From Pomphorhynchus laevis (Eukaryota; Acanthocephala; Palaeacanthocephala; Echinorhynchida; Pomphorhynchidae), in contig WNNJ02000347.1 of NCBI GenBank assembly GCA_012934845.2, forward strand, positions 124,001 through 188,000: 64,000 bases of DNA, in the 5' to 3' direction. This document shows positions 1 to 11,900 of this stretch, piece by piece. The first letter of the stretch is position 1, and every line of letters begins with the position of its first letter. Made by a program: the position numbers and the translations under genes. The notes under the pieces are model-generated. The model was not told where the DNA came from. It ran no database searches and saw only the letters and a program-made list of their open reading frames with translations.

Positions 1-479
1 AACTTCATACATACGATGCAGCGTCGCCCGGTAACATAATTATAGAATTACAAATAAATTTTACTTAACAACATAATTATAAAATTCAGTGAATAAAATT
101 GTAAACTCTAAATAGGCTGAGCTGTATTATATCAATATACAGGATAAAAACATTCAAAATGGTAAGAATATATTTAGAATAGATGCTAACTAAACGAAAT
201 TGTAGGTTTAGCACAGTAAATATATTTTATTAAATTAATTTAGATCAATTTTTCTTTAACCTTAGAGATTTTATGAAGAATAGACTAAATATTAAATGAA
301 TTTATTGCGTTTTATATTTACCTAGTTTCGATGGCATCTTCAGAAAAAAAAAATCATTTAAATAAAAATTTAAAAATGTGTATTTTTGATAGTGAAATAA
401 TTATCAATTTATCAAAAAATATATTTACCAAAATAAAAATGTCTTTTGACAACTAAATGCGCTAAAGTCATAGTTAATT
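1..479. other. AT-rich DNA, no gene seen
   Basis: No open frame, RNA gene or clear repeat is visible. The sequence is low-complexity A+T. Confidence 0.5.
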
Positions 480-720
480 GAAATATTCCGAATCTAAAAT
501 CAACATCAATTCAAAGATGTGGTTTAAAAAGTGTAGAATGTGGTGAATTTCCTAATTTTTTGACAATTAATAGCTTTATGTTGTGTGGGTGGGAACTGAA
601 TTTTCAATACCTAGCAGTTATTGACAGTCAGATGAAGTGTTTAGAGTAGGCTTTGACGGCTTTTTGCGTAAATGATAAAGACGTTCGTGTGCTGAATTAT
701 CTTTTACGGCTTGTTTTTGA
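480..720 (+). repeat. Decayed copy of the sequence found at 43.78-43.93 kb
   Basis: The stretch around 610-710 follows the same order of words as 43850-43930: a CAGT..T..TC.GTCAG start, then GATGAAGTG, then a TTGACGGC or TTCGACTGC segment, then AAAGAC. It appears to be an old dispersed copy of the region that links the satellite arrays at 43-44 kb. It is diverged, so its borders are approximate. Confidence 0.4.
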
Positions 721-766
721 AGCATTTTAAAAAAGAATAACCAATAGCAAAATTTTAGCTATACGA

Positions 767-826
767 AATACTTTATATTTTTAAATATAAAGTATTATTT
801 TTTATACGTAATTGCAAATTACGTAT
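767..826. repeat. Two adjacent perfect palindromes
   Basis: Bases 767-796 form one inverted repeat (AATACTTTATATTT and its complement) and 804-826 form a second (ATACGTAATT and its complement). They lie immediately upstream of a MITE half-copy. No function is evident. Confidence 0.6.
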
Positions 827-845
827 TTTCGATTTTAATAGTTGA

Positions 846-960
846 AAATGATCCATTATTGATAAAGAATTATTGAGACTGGATCAAAGAAAAGAGGAAA
901 ATGCTTTAATGATATTTCGCTAACTACTTCTGTTAGCATCTTTAGAAACTGAATTCCACA
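846..960 (+). mobile_element. Half copy of a palindromic MITE-like element
   Basis: The left arm matches the elements at 18.2, 35.0 and 58.2 kb: AATGATCCATTATTGATAAA at the start, then a GGATCAAA word, then TATTTCGCTAAC and TGTTAGCATC at the arm tip. The right arm is missing, so this is a truncated member. No transposase is present here or elsewhere in the window, as expected for a non-autonomous element. Confidence 0.55.
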
Positions 961-1879
961 AAATAAGTGGAATCAGTTGACTTATCTGATTTTTCACTTT
1001 TGAGAAAATTGAATTTAAATTCGTAACATTTTTAATTTTTCAAATTATCTTATTTCATCTGCTATCGTTGCAAGGAAACTAAATTTAAGACTTGTTAATG
1101 CAAGTTTTATTCTTAAAAATATTCGCATGCAAACAGTTTGATTCTAACTTATTTTGATTCCACAAAATAAGTGAATCTTATTAGAATTGTTTAAATAATT
1201 GTTACTAAATTGTTTTTTAAAAAGATTATAAATTTTGAATGTTTATTCTTAAACCTTTAAATTAATTTTTAAAATTAAAATTTAAAATATTTTATTTTAA
1301 ATGCGAAGATTTTTAAATTTATCTTCAAGAATTTTTAAATGTATCTTCATTTAAATAGCTTACGGTTAAAAATTTTAAATCATAAGAAGAACATTTGTCT
1401 TATTTGTCTCATTTGTCGTAATCAACATTTGTTGAATTCTGCATAATCTAACTTCAGCAACAGTCATATACAAAAATTTAATAAAATTTAGTAATCTTTT
1501 GACCGTAAAAAAAGTTGCAAAATTTTTTTATCGTTCAGAATTGAAGTACAAAACACCTAAGAGCTTTTTGATTTGAATAAATATTGACCTGTTACTTGAA
1601 CAGTTTGTTTCGACCAAACGTAAAAGCAAAATAATGTTTATAAATAAACATACTATCCAAATATTATATATAATATTTTTATATTTATAATTCTAACGTG
1701 AAACTGAACATTTTTTATAAATCGAAACTAGTTTATTTAATAATAAGCTTATTGCTGCTTGTATCATGTCATGGTCATTTGAATACACCATCAATTTATA
1801 TATAAGTCATTAAGGATATGCATAACGACTAAATATATATTAATAATTATGTATATATACAAATCATTATATATGATCA
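961..1879. other. AT-rich DNA with small inverted repeats
   Basis: No gene is seen. Two related short inverted repeats built on TTCCACAAAATAAGTGGAA lie near 955-977 and 1158-1178. Confidence 0.45.
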
Positions 1880-2360
1880 TCATCACGGATGTGATGAGTA
1901 AACAACGGTCCAGGATTTCTTACGAAATGCGGCATTTATCGAAAATTGTGTTGCTTGAATAACTGGACTTTGATTCACGACTTTCAGTCACCATGTCACA
2001 TTATATATAAAATGCATATATATATACTTTAATGAAGTGTAGAAAACAGGCAAAGACACTTATAATTTATTTAAACGTTTCGTCCTAGCAACTATTCAAT
2101 ACATAAATAAGCATCAATCAAAGGATCACCAGTCCCGATTTCAATCGATCTTCATGATCCCGCACGAAACAATCTATATATATCCGGGACAGTGTCAGTT
2201 TTCCATAAATCAAATATATATCTATATATATTTGATTATATATAGATAATCAAATTATTATATATCCGGGACAGTGTCAGTTTTCCACAAATCAAATGGA
2301 TATATATTGATTAAAACTGGTTTCGATCAACGAACTGCAGGCTCCATGTCACTTCTAGAC
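1880..2360 (+). repeat. Decayed relative of the 440-bp hammerhead satellite
   Basis: Bases 2086-2160 closely follow the 440-bp unit of 44-48 kb: CTAGCAACTATTCA, CATAAATAAGCATC, AAAGGATCACCAG, CGATTTCAATCGATC and TTCATGATC in the same order. The upstream part near 1955-2000 also resembles the 43.77 kb linker (AACTGGACTT). A CCGGGACAGTGTCAG word is duplicated at 2185 and 2264 around an AT-rich insertion. This shows the satellite unit also exists as old dispersed single copies. Confidence 0.55.
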
Positions 2361-4271
2361 GACTACTTTAGCATGTGAATGATGGAGATTTCGTCAACAC
2401 TCATCAGTGGAATGAAGTATAAAATATATGATACATAGTATACTATATCTTCTATTAGAGAAGAAATAATAGGAAACATAAATATACAATAATCTTACTT
2501 CATCTGGATTATTGTCGTGCAGCCCACTTGAATGTATATTAAATAAAACTCTGCGTATAGTATCCATTGAAGAAAATAAAAAACTCATGTTATATTTTTA
2601 CACGTTTATTGTTGCCAACACTATGTTCGCAAGAGAAAATCATGCACGGTGTGTTTTACAAGTCTTATAATAACAAGACAATTTTACATGTCACATTATG
2701 TAACAACTTAGAAAACAATTGAAATCTCAAATTCTAAACTTAATTACAAACAACGAATTGTTTACAGAAGACTAATAGACTAATTTATTGTCTTTCCTAG
2801 CGCTCTTCGTAGTTACGAATAAACTTCATATTTTAAAGAGAACGTTTTACGTGTGTAATAGAACTTATTTTTAACGTAAAGACTGCGAAATAGTTATTTC
2901 TAAAAACTAAAAGCAGTATATTTTTGTAATTCCGAAAATTAATTATAACTTGATGACTACATCTCAAGTCATCAAATCGAAATAAATGTAACAAATCGAA
3001 ATCAGACAAACGTAGGGTATATTTTTAAAAAGTCGATTTTAGAATATACTTTCTATTTGACTTGATATAAAAACGATTATAATTTTTTAATTTTATATTC
3101 ATTAAAATTGATTGTCAGGACAAAGTATGTGAAAATCACAAATGATTTTTAAAGATCAGGACATTTAATATATAAATTTAACTTAGAACGCACATCACTA
3201 GATGCGGCGGAATCTCAATCGAGTGACATGGATTGTTGCTGACTGCCATTGTTAGTGCTAATTCTTTGTCAGTTTGTGTTTTGAATTTACCTGCTAATTT
3301 TGTAAGGTAAATTTTTGTATGGCAAAAACACTAAAAATAAAACTTGTTTATTTGTATCAACAAATGCAAACGATACCTTTTATTAATAAAAACTATTAAA
3401 TTTCGAAAAATAAATTAATTTTTATAATTCATGCAGTGAGCTATTATTTTTGATATTATCACCGAAAGTATTATTCGTTTACGTAATATATATTTTTAAA
3501 ATGTCGATTTTAGAATTCCATTTTCGTTTCTCAATTGGTTTATTAAATACATAAGCAGCTTAATTTATTTATTCAAATATCAATTCAGCGGATATTATTT
3601 GATTAAGCTTATAATTGCAATATTATAATTTTGTTTTATTCTGCGAAAAAGACGCTGTATAAAAATACATTATAAGTAATTAATTAATAAGAGAAAATTT
3701 TGTCAATATTTAATTATTGAATAATTTATTATATTCATTAATTTGTTATAATTTATTTTGTTAAATTATTAATAATTAATTAATTTAAAAATTAATGTCT
3801 GAAGAAATGCCTTTATTTCGGGTGAACATCTTTAGATGAATGCTAACTTCGATTTTTGTAGTTTAATGAGTAATTCTTTACAATTTGAAAACAAAAGTTA
3901 AATTTCAATTTAAAGGAAATAAGACTTTTCATTTTGATTAATTAAGTATTAATTAATATTTGATTTTTTAAACAAATCCCGATTATATTAATCGCCTTTA
4001 AATAATTGGCTTTGGTACAAGGCACAGCGCTTTTCTGTAAAATGAATTATTAAACTCTAATAACTTAAGTAGTGAAAGTAAATTAAACAGAGGTAATGGA
4101 TATATTCTAAAATGAAACCAATAAATAGTAGTAAAACTCTTATATGTTTAAATTGAGTAAAAAATAAAGACCGATACTAACAAATTATATAATTGGTTAT
4201 AATATATAATTTGTTATAATTTGTTATAATTATTGGTTTAATTTGTTATAATTTGTTATAATTATTGTAAC
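2361..4271. other. AT-rich DNA, one weak coding-like patch
   Basis: Most of this stretch is featureless A+T. Between about 3185 and 3330 the minus strand is unusually GC-rich and open for about 45 codons ending in a stop. It could be a small exon, but no convincing splice partners were found and no family is recognised. Confidence 0.3.
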
Positions 4272-4439
4272 TGTACAACTAAAAGAATGTATACCGCTAA
4301 AACGGTGTCAGCATGCTTTAACGCTCTTATATAAAATCCGTAGAACTATCACCAGCTGTTATGTTGGATCAAGAAGTAGGAGTCGAAACCTGATAACATG
4401 CTGACACCGTTTTAGCGGTATACATACTTTTAGTTGTAC
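4272..4439. repeat. Long inverted repeat enclosing a structured core
   Basis: Arms at 4273-4315 and 4397-4439 are complementary over 43 bases with one mismatch. The roughly 80-base spacer contains, on the minus strand, the same TATCAGGTTTCG core seen in the 330-bp repeats at 5-6 and 58.9 kb. On the minus strand GCATGTT (within 4395-4403) can pair with AACAT further along (within 4353-4366). The element could fold as a cruciform or act as a hairpin RNA. Confidence 0.6.
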
Positions 4440-5035
4440 GTATTTCAGGAACTTGCATAAGGAATCGCCGATCTTCTTCGAACACTTGATCACTTTTGCA
4501 AAATTACATCTAAGGACCGAGTTCATTGTTGACATTAAAAGGACAGAAAGAACCATGAGTAACTGTAGAAGATGAAATAAGAGTAAAAACGCTCTTTGGT
4601 CCCTTACATTATTTAATCCATGTATCAAAACTTCCACTTTTAGATTTATTTTCTTATTAGGTACAGAGACAACCAAAATAACGGACCATTCTATAATAAA
4701 ATGACATTATGTTTTGGCGATAACTGATTGTAAGTTGTTGTTACAACAACTTATTGGTTTGTAATGACAACTTGCAATTTTAAATTTAAATTTAAATTAA
4801 AAAGAAACTTTTAAGTAAAAGTGCTACTTTTTAAGTGTAATCATTTTGTTGTCAAGCTTTTCAGAATTCAATTTTTGAAATAAATTCAGTTCAAGAACTT
4901 TAGAAGAAGAAATTAACAATAGATTCCTTTAAACAAATCACGATTTAATATAATAATTTAATTATATCATAGTTAATATATAATTTGCAAATATATCAAA
5001 AATTGAAATCAATTTTGAAATCGAATTTGAAATCA
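4440..5035. other. Unassigned; weakly coding-like minus strand then AT-rich
   Basis: Bases 4440-4680 read partly like protein on the minus strand in more than one frame, without a clean start or recognisable family. The rest is A+T rich. A decayed exon is possible but not demonstrable. Confidence 0.25.
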
Positions 5036-5298
5036 AATCAGCTAACTGAGACTACGTATTGTTATATAATTATAAAATAAACAAAACATAATAATGCTAA
5101 ATCAAAATTTAATAATTAAATAATAAAATTAATAATTGTTTTTAGATTTTCTATAATTTAAATCAAGTTAAAATAAAAAATTGAAATTTAAAATAAACGT
5201 CATTTTTATGAATTGACTAATAAATAACAGACGTTGTATCAGAATAAGAATTAAAGGTCATCAGGAGGAACTGCTATGCTATCAGGTCTCAACCTCAG
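5036..5298 (+). repeat. 330-bp dispersed repeat, copy 1 (3' truncated)
   Basis: The copy starts at AATCAGCTAACTGAGAC, contains the AT-rich body, and reaches the GTCATCAGGAGGAACTGC and CTATCAGG words. It then diverges before the GC-rich 3' core. It is almost identical to the copies at 5.77, 6.27 and 58.7 kb, so the family has spread fairly recently. Confidence 0.65.
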
Positions 5299-5574
5299 TT
5301 CATTTGTATTCCTTTGTTTTTTATTTGTTTGTAATTGGGATGTTGTATACTGAAATTTACTCGTTTTTTATTACATTTGGGTATTTACAAAGTGGTCCTT
5401 AGTAGTCCACACACATCAAAAGTTACATCAATGTTTGACGAAAATTCAAATTAAGTGATTTTTAAAAAGATATTTGCTGATATCTACAAATAATTTATCT
5501 TAATTTTACTTATTTAAACAATAAAATATTTAAAAATGAATATCTTCATTTTATTATTTTTCATAAGTCCATTG

Positions 5575-5712
5575 GATCAAGTTAAAATAAAAAAATAAAA
5601 TTTAAAATAAACGTCATTTTTAAGAATTGACTAATAAATAACAACGTTGTATCAGAATATGAATTAGAGGTCATCAGGAGGAACTGCTATGCTATCAGGT
5701 TTCGGCTCTCAG
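5575..5712 (+). repeat. 330-bp dispersed repeat, copy 2 (5' truncated)
   Basis: It begins inside the AT-rich body and ends soon after the TATCAGGTTTCGGC word. Both ends are cut short compared with the full copy at 58.7 kb. Confidence 0.6.
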
Positions 5713-5764
5713 GTTTTTTATATAAATTATCTTATATAATAAGATAATTTATCTTATTTGGATA

Positions 5765-6113
5765 AATCAAATCAGCTAACTTTCATGCATACCATATTAA
5801 ATCAGCTACCTGAGTCCACGTATTTAATATAATTATAAAATAAACAAAACATAATAATGCTAAATCAAAAAGTAATAATAAAATAATAAAATTAATAATT
5901 GTTTTTAGATTTTCTATAATTTAAATTAAGTTAAAATAAAAAATTTAAATTTAAAATAAACGTCATTTTTATGAATTGACTAATAAATAACAGATGTTGT
6001 ATCAGAATAAGAATTAGAGGTCATCAGGAGGAACTGCTATGCTATCAGGTTTCGGCCCCTAACTCCTCTACCCAACATAGCAGCGGGGCCAAATACATGC
6101 TAATGATGTATTT
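5765..6113 (+). repeat. 330-bp dispersed repeat, copy 3 (full 3' end)
   Basis: This copy has the complete GC-rich 3' core. CTGCTATG at 6034-6041 can pair with CATAGCAG at 6076-6083, and GGCCCC at 6054-6059 can pair with GGGGCC at 6085-6090. The two helices are interleaved, which is the geometry of an H-type pseudoknot. The element ends in a further inverted repeat, AAATACAT and ATGTATTT, at 6091-6113. The core carries GGTTTCGGCCCC, loosely like a pol III B box, but no A box is clear. Confidence 0.65.
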
Positions 6114-6117
6114 ATTT

Positions 6118-6404
6118 TATAATAAAATTAATAATTGTTTTTTTAGATTTTCTATAATTTAAATCAAGTTAAAATAAAAAATGAAATTTAAAATAAAAGT
6201 CAAGTCTTCTGAATTGATATGTAGACACTCCTAAACAGAGAATCATTTACGATATTTTTTTACGACACAATCAAATCAGCTACTGAGTCTACGTATTTAA
6301 TATAATTATAAAATAAACAAAACATAATAATGCTAAATCAAAATTTAATAATTAAATAATAAAATTAATAATTGTTTTTAGATTTTCTATAATTTAAATC
6401 AAGT

Positions 6405-6435
<31 letters not shown>

Positions 6436-6541
6436 ATTTAAAATAAACGTCATTTTTATGAATTGACTAATAAATAAGAGACGTTGTATAAGAATAAGAA
6501 TTGGATGTCATCAGGAGGAACTGCTATGCTATCAGGTTTCA
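6118..6541 (+). repeat. 330-bp dispersed repeat, copies 4 and 5
   Basis: A fragment of the AT-rich body (6118-6230) is followed by a nearly full copy (6268-6541). The latter starts at the canonical AATCAGCT word and stops just after CTATCAGGTTTC. The cluster of five partial copies within 1.5 kb suggests repeated insertion or local duplication. Confidence 0.6.
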
Positions 6542-6544
6542 AAT

Positions 6545-7037
6545 CACGATTTAATATAATAATTTAATTATATCACAGTTAATTATTATTTAAATGCTAA
6601 TTAATAATCAATATAACAAGAAAAGATAAACACTTAATTGTTTTCAATTAATTGACAAAGAGCTATGAAAATAAAAACTAGTTTAAGTATAAACAGTTAC
6701 TTAAAGATCGACTTCAAATAACATATCTTATTTACAGCAAATTTGCTAAATTCACTTATTAAGATAAAGGTGTTTTTAATTTTATGAGGTTTTTAAACAC
6801 AAATTTAGTACAAAGTTATATATAATAATTAATATGCATTAATATATACTGTATCAGATCATGGCCTATGTTCACTTGAGATTATAGAAAAAATTAAAAA
6901 ATAGCAAAATGATCAAAATATAGGAAGAAGAGAGCGTGAATTATTTAATTTTCAGAATAAATTATTAAATATTTGATATTTAATAATTTATATTTTAATA
7001 AATTATTAAAATTATTTAATTTGTCAAATTAAATAAC
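6545..7037. other. AT-rich DNA, no gene seen
   Basis: Nothing but low-complexity A+T and small inverted repeats near 6955-7025 is visible. Confidence 0.45.
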
Positions 7038-7372
7038 GATGATGGTTGGGTAGCAACCATCATCAGGATTTATCAACGATATTATCAAATCTTAATAGAG
7101 TAAGTTACAGATTATATAAAAGATAAATTATTTAAAATAAATTTTTAATTTTATTACTTTAATAATTATATTCAACCTGCTTTGATAGTGATAGCGCAGA
7201 TGATGGTGATCGTTTAGCTGTTGGAATCGTCGTCGTTGATAACTAACGAAATCAAGTATTATACTTTAAATTAATTTACCTATTATTGTACCTTCTTAGA
7301 TTGTGATCTAAACATATCTAATAGATTATCCTTGCGATTAAGGTCAAATTTAAATCCAGTCATAATAGAAGC
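7038..7372 (-). pseudogene. Remnant third copy of exon block f-g of the spliced gene
   Basis: The minus strand carries recognisable versions of exon g (7177-7242, 66 bases, open, flanked by AG and GT) and most of exon f (7292 to about 7372, open, GT donor). They lie downstream of the stop codon of the gene's last exon, and exon h is absent. The copy is more diverged than the other two and its upstream acceptor is lost, so it is probably an old duplicate not used in the main transcript. A perfect 11-bp hairpin (7038-7064) lies in the adjoining intron sequence. Confidence 0.6.
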
Positions 7373-8748
7373 ATAAGCTATTGGATAATTTATAACATAC
7401 TCAATATTAAGCAACTAAAATTTGCTTTTATGAACGCATTTTGGTATAGCGTTCTATCGTGCAAAATAAATAGAACTAAAGCAACCATTTATTCGATATT
7501 CTATCCGTATCGAATTTTGTATACCAATTGACTATTTCCAGGTGCAATATAAATTACAAGTAATTTCTACTTAATATGCCATATATCATGTTTTTATAAA
7601 ATATAAGTATACGATAATACTTAAGATTCAAAAGGATATATAAATCACTGAATTCTTTCTCAAAGTCAACAATTCGAGCCACAGTTTTTGTTATAAAATT
7701 GTCTTTGTCTCTTCAATGTTATAACTGATGAATAAATCTTAATAGTGACAATCAAGCTACATAATTTAGTAAATTATAGTAAATTATAGTAAATTAAATT
7801 ATATTTAATTTTGTTAATTAACAAAATTCACTTGTTAATAAATTTTGTAAGTAACTTTATTAATGTAATAAAAAAGTATAAGTTTTAAAATTTAAGTTTT
7901 TAATTTTTTATAAAATTAATTTATTATTTGTAATAACAATAAATTTTATTTAATGTAAGATTTATATTATTGTATTACTACAATGGCATGCAATAAAGTA
8001 AACGATATTTTTAAATATCAGCAATTTGAATATAGATCGATTAATGAACTTGCAAAAATTTATATTGACGTAAAAGGCATAAGCAATATCTTAAAATAAT
8101 TAAATACGAAAGAGATATCATCCATTTATAATCAATCTAGTTTTAAATCAAGCTATACTGTTGTATGCTCGTGTTACAATACGAATAAAAAGTTATAATT
8201 TTAAATATTTACATAGACATTTTATTGATAAAACATCGAAGAAAGAAGAATGTGATTTCATAACAGCGTAACTTATAGACTAAGTTTCGTATTATTCAAA
8301 ATAATACGAAATAAGTTTACATTATGTTCCCTTTAATAGAAAAAAATTAAGTAATATCCTTTTAACGCATATGATAGTACACAAAAGGTGAATCCTGAAG
8401 GAGTCAGTTCCCACAAAATTATTGTGGTAACCAGAATTAATATATCTACATTCACTGCTGAAAAAAGTTTTAATGTCGTTTTTTGATATATACAGATTAA
8501 AAAATAAAAAAAAAACCTAACAAAATTAGGCTCATGAAAATCTTTCCGTTCATGAAACAGAAAGAAACCGGTTGGGTCTGTAAATAATGCAGAGATTAAA
8601 AATAATTCAAAGAAATAAAATTTGAAATTACGTTTTTGAAACGTTTTAAAAAACATGTATAGTTGTTGACATTAAAATATAAATGAACATTAAATTCCAA
8701 TTATCATTGCCAAAAAATAAGTATCTACAATATAACTATTTATGCGAT
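7373..8748. other. AT-rich DNA downstream of the spliced gene
   Basis: No gene is recognised. A perfect 12-bp palindrome lies at 8285-8311. The long open frame on the minus strand at 8333-8656 is Phe/Leu-rich, as expected from A+T-rich sequence, and is not called. Confidence 0.4.
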
Positions 8749-8921
8749 TCATCGTAATCTGGATTGCGGCGGAGTACGGTTGACTAAAGAATACGGTAGT
8801 TCTTCTTTAACAGAATAAAGCGGGTGGATTCTTTTACTGAGCCTTTCGTACCACGGAATATTTCGTGTTTTAATAATAGATTCATCACCTACAACCCCAG
8901 GCACATTATGTTTTACAGACT
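8749..8921 (-). CDS. Spliced gene, terminal exon i
   Basis: A 173-base final exon after TATTTTAG, encoding 57 residues. It contains IPWYERLSKRIHPLYS and ends in TGA at 8749-8751. A 46-bp intron with a TTAACTAAC branch-like word separates it from the duplicated exon h'. Confidence 0.7.
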
Positions 8922-11900
8922 CTAAAATAATGTTAAAGAATATGAGTTATTGTTAGTTAAAAGATACCAGCACGAACTGCACGTCCAATAGGAGGAAGAA
9001 CCGATGAGCGCGTTTTTATCAAAACGCTCTCATTACTAATTGATGGTAACGTCGTCGGTTGTGTAGATTTAGGCCGGTCGATATTTTGCTAAAATAAATC
9101 ATTTAAAACAAAATTTACTAAACTTTGAAATCATTATGTAAAGCTGGCTCAATTAAGGATTATTTATTTAGCTGACTCGCATATAGATGCCGCGAATTAA
9201 AATTTATTTATAAAAAAGAAATAAAAGAGAGTGAATTATTTAAATTTCGTTATAAAACGATTTAAAAGTTATAATTCAATATTTAAGTGGCAACCATCAT
9301 AAGGATTTATCAACGATATTATCAACTCTTCATAGAGTGAGTTTCAGATTTTATAGAAGATAAATTATTAAAAGTAAATTTTTAATTTCATTATATTACT
9401 TTAATAATTATAGTCAACCTGCTTTGGATAGTGATAGCGCAGATGATGGTGGTCGTTTAGCTGTTGGAATCGTCGTCGTTGATGACTAAAAAACAAAGAT
9501 TATACTTTTAATTGATGAACCTATTATTGTACCTTCTTAGATTGTGGTCTAAACATATCTATTAGATTATCCTTGCGGTTACGATCAAATTTAAACCCAG
9601 CCATAATCGAAGAATTGTTCGACATTGTAGATGTCTAAATGTTAAAATTTTAAAAATATATTGAGAGAGCTATAAGTATTTATGGAATGAATACATTGCA
9701 ATAATACATTGCAATGATTTAATTCTGATATTAGTTTGGATTATAGCGTTAACTGAGTGATCGCTTTCACTCAATTGTCTAGATTTGAGTTCAGAAACTA
9801 TAATTAAAAATCACTGTTTTATTCAAGTAAAATAGGTGTAACGAATAGGTACAACAAATTATGTTGTCACTAACAAATTTTTAAAGTCATCAAATTATTA
9901 ATGTCTACTAATTATGGACGCAACCAAATTATTGACGTCAACAAATAAGTTACATCGACGAAATAGTGAAAAAACTAAAATCAACAAATTTATTTAAGAG
10001 ATTATTGACGTTAACAAATTATTGAAGTCAGCTAATTATTGTTGTCGACAAATTATTGGCGTCACAACTTACATCAAGGAAATAGTGACGATAAAAATTA
10101 GTGAAGAAATTAGTGTAGTTAACAAATTAGTGAAGTCAACAAATAAAACGCGTCAAAAAATTATCAGTTTACAAATAAATGACGTCAACAAATTAGTAAC
10201 GTAAACAAATTAATGACGTCATCAGATTAATGACGTCAACAAATTAGCAACGTAAACAAATTAGTGACATCAACAAATTAGTAACGTATGCAAATTAGAG
10301 ACGTAAACAAATTAGTGACATCAACAAATTAGTCGTCAACAAGTAAGTACTTCAACAGATAAATGACTTTAACAAATAAGTAACATCAACAAATTAGCCA
10401 GATCAACAAATTATTAAAGCAAAATAGGTGTAACAATAGGATAAGAAAATAAAAGCAATACTAATATTATACTGGAATCCAAAATTACGAAAGAGCTTAA
10501 AATTTCTTAAAATCAACAACTCTCTGACTAATTTTTAAATATAAAAAATATCTCATGTTTTTAAAATGTGAATTTGGACAGAAATGTTTAAAAAATAGAT
10601 CTAAACTAAATAAGGATATGCAGATATTTTTGATTTAATAATTTAATAATTTAAAGAATGATAAAAATATATAAAAAATCCGAAATGAAAATAATGAAAC
10701 TACTATTGAGGATAATAAGGCATTTATCTAGATACGATAAAAAATAAAAAAACATTTTTTCTTCGAATTAACCGCATTTTGCCGTTTATCAATAAATAAA
10801 TGGAAACAATTTTCAACATTTTTATTGTAAATATAACACATCAAATTTACACAGCATTAACATTCATATATAACAAAAACACTAATATTAAATAATAATA
10901 TTTATTATATATTAAATATCATAAAAATAAATTTATAAAAAATATTAAATAATGAACACAAAAATAACTTGTAAGAAACATTTAATACGTTGTAAGTAAC
11001 TTTCAGTTACTTAACTATAAAGTAACTTTAGTTAAGAGATTTGATTAATTAAAAAAAAATTCTTATCAAATTTATAAAAACTAAAAATAAACAAAAAATA
11101 TAATTTTTAATTTTAAAAATTAATATTTGCAATTTTGTTGTCAAATTTAAACAAAATATAATGCATATATGATGATCAATCAGGTATTAAAATTAAATTA
11201 ACTTAATAACTAAATTAACTTGTATTAAAACTATTATTAATTTATATCGGATCGTGGCATTTTATATTTGCGAAACATATTTTGCATCAGCACTTATGCA
11301 TAACATATAATATATAATATAAAAACATATGATATAAAAATATAATTCATAAAAAAACCAAATTGAAAATAAATATTTAATATTTTTATATTATAAAAAA
11401 ATGTTAACAAATTAGTGACATCAACAAATTAGTGAAGTCAACACATTATAGACGTCAACATATTATAGATGTACACAAATCATTGACGTCAACAAATTAT
11501 GTTGCCAGCAACAAAATATTGAAGTCAACAAATTATTGACGTCTACAAATTATTAACATAACCAAATAGTGACGTAAACAAATAAGTTACATCAACGGAA
11601 TAGTAGAAAGTAGTGAAATCAACAAGTTATTTTAAGAGATTAGTGACTTTTAACTATCTTTTGATAGCCAAAAGATACCAGCACGAACTGCACGTCCAAT
11701 TTGAGAAAGCACCGATGAACGCGTTTCTATCAAAACGCTCTCATTACTAATTGATGGTAACGTCGTCGGTTGTGTAGATTTAGGCCGGTCGATATTTTGC
11801 TAAAAAAAATCATTTAAAACAAAATTTACTAAACTTTGAAATCATTATGTGAAGCTGGCTCAATTAAAGATTATTTATTTAGCTGACTCGCATATAGATG

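Noticed and set aside
1890-1940. Possible hammerhead: GUGAUGA, GUAA/UUAC stem, GAAA
   Set aside because: The invariant first C of the core is G and no stem I partner could be found. At best it is a dead relative.
2360-2410. Minus-strand CUGAUGA followed by GAAA
   Set aside because: Stem II would be two pairs and no stem I or III partner exists.
8333-8656. 107-codon minus-strand open frame
   Set aside because: Phe/Leu/Ile-rich composition expected from A+T-rich DNA; no family resemblance or splice context.
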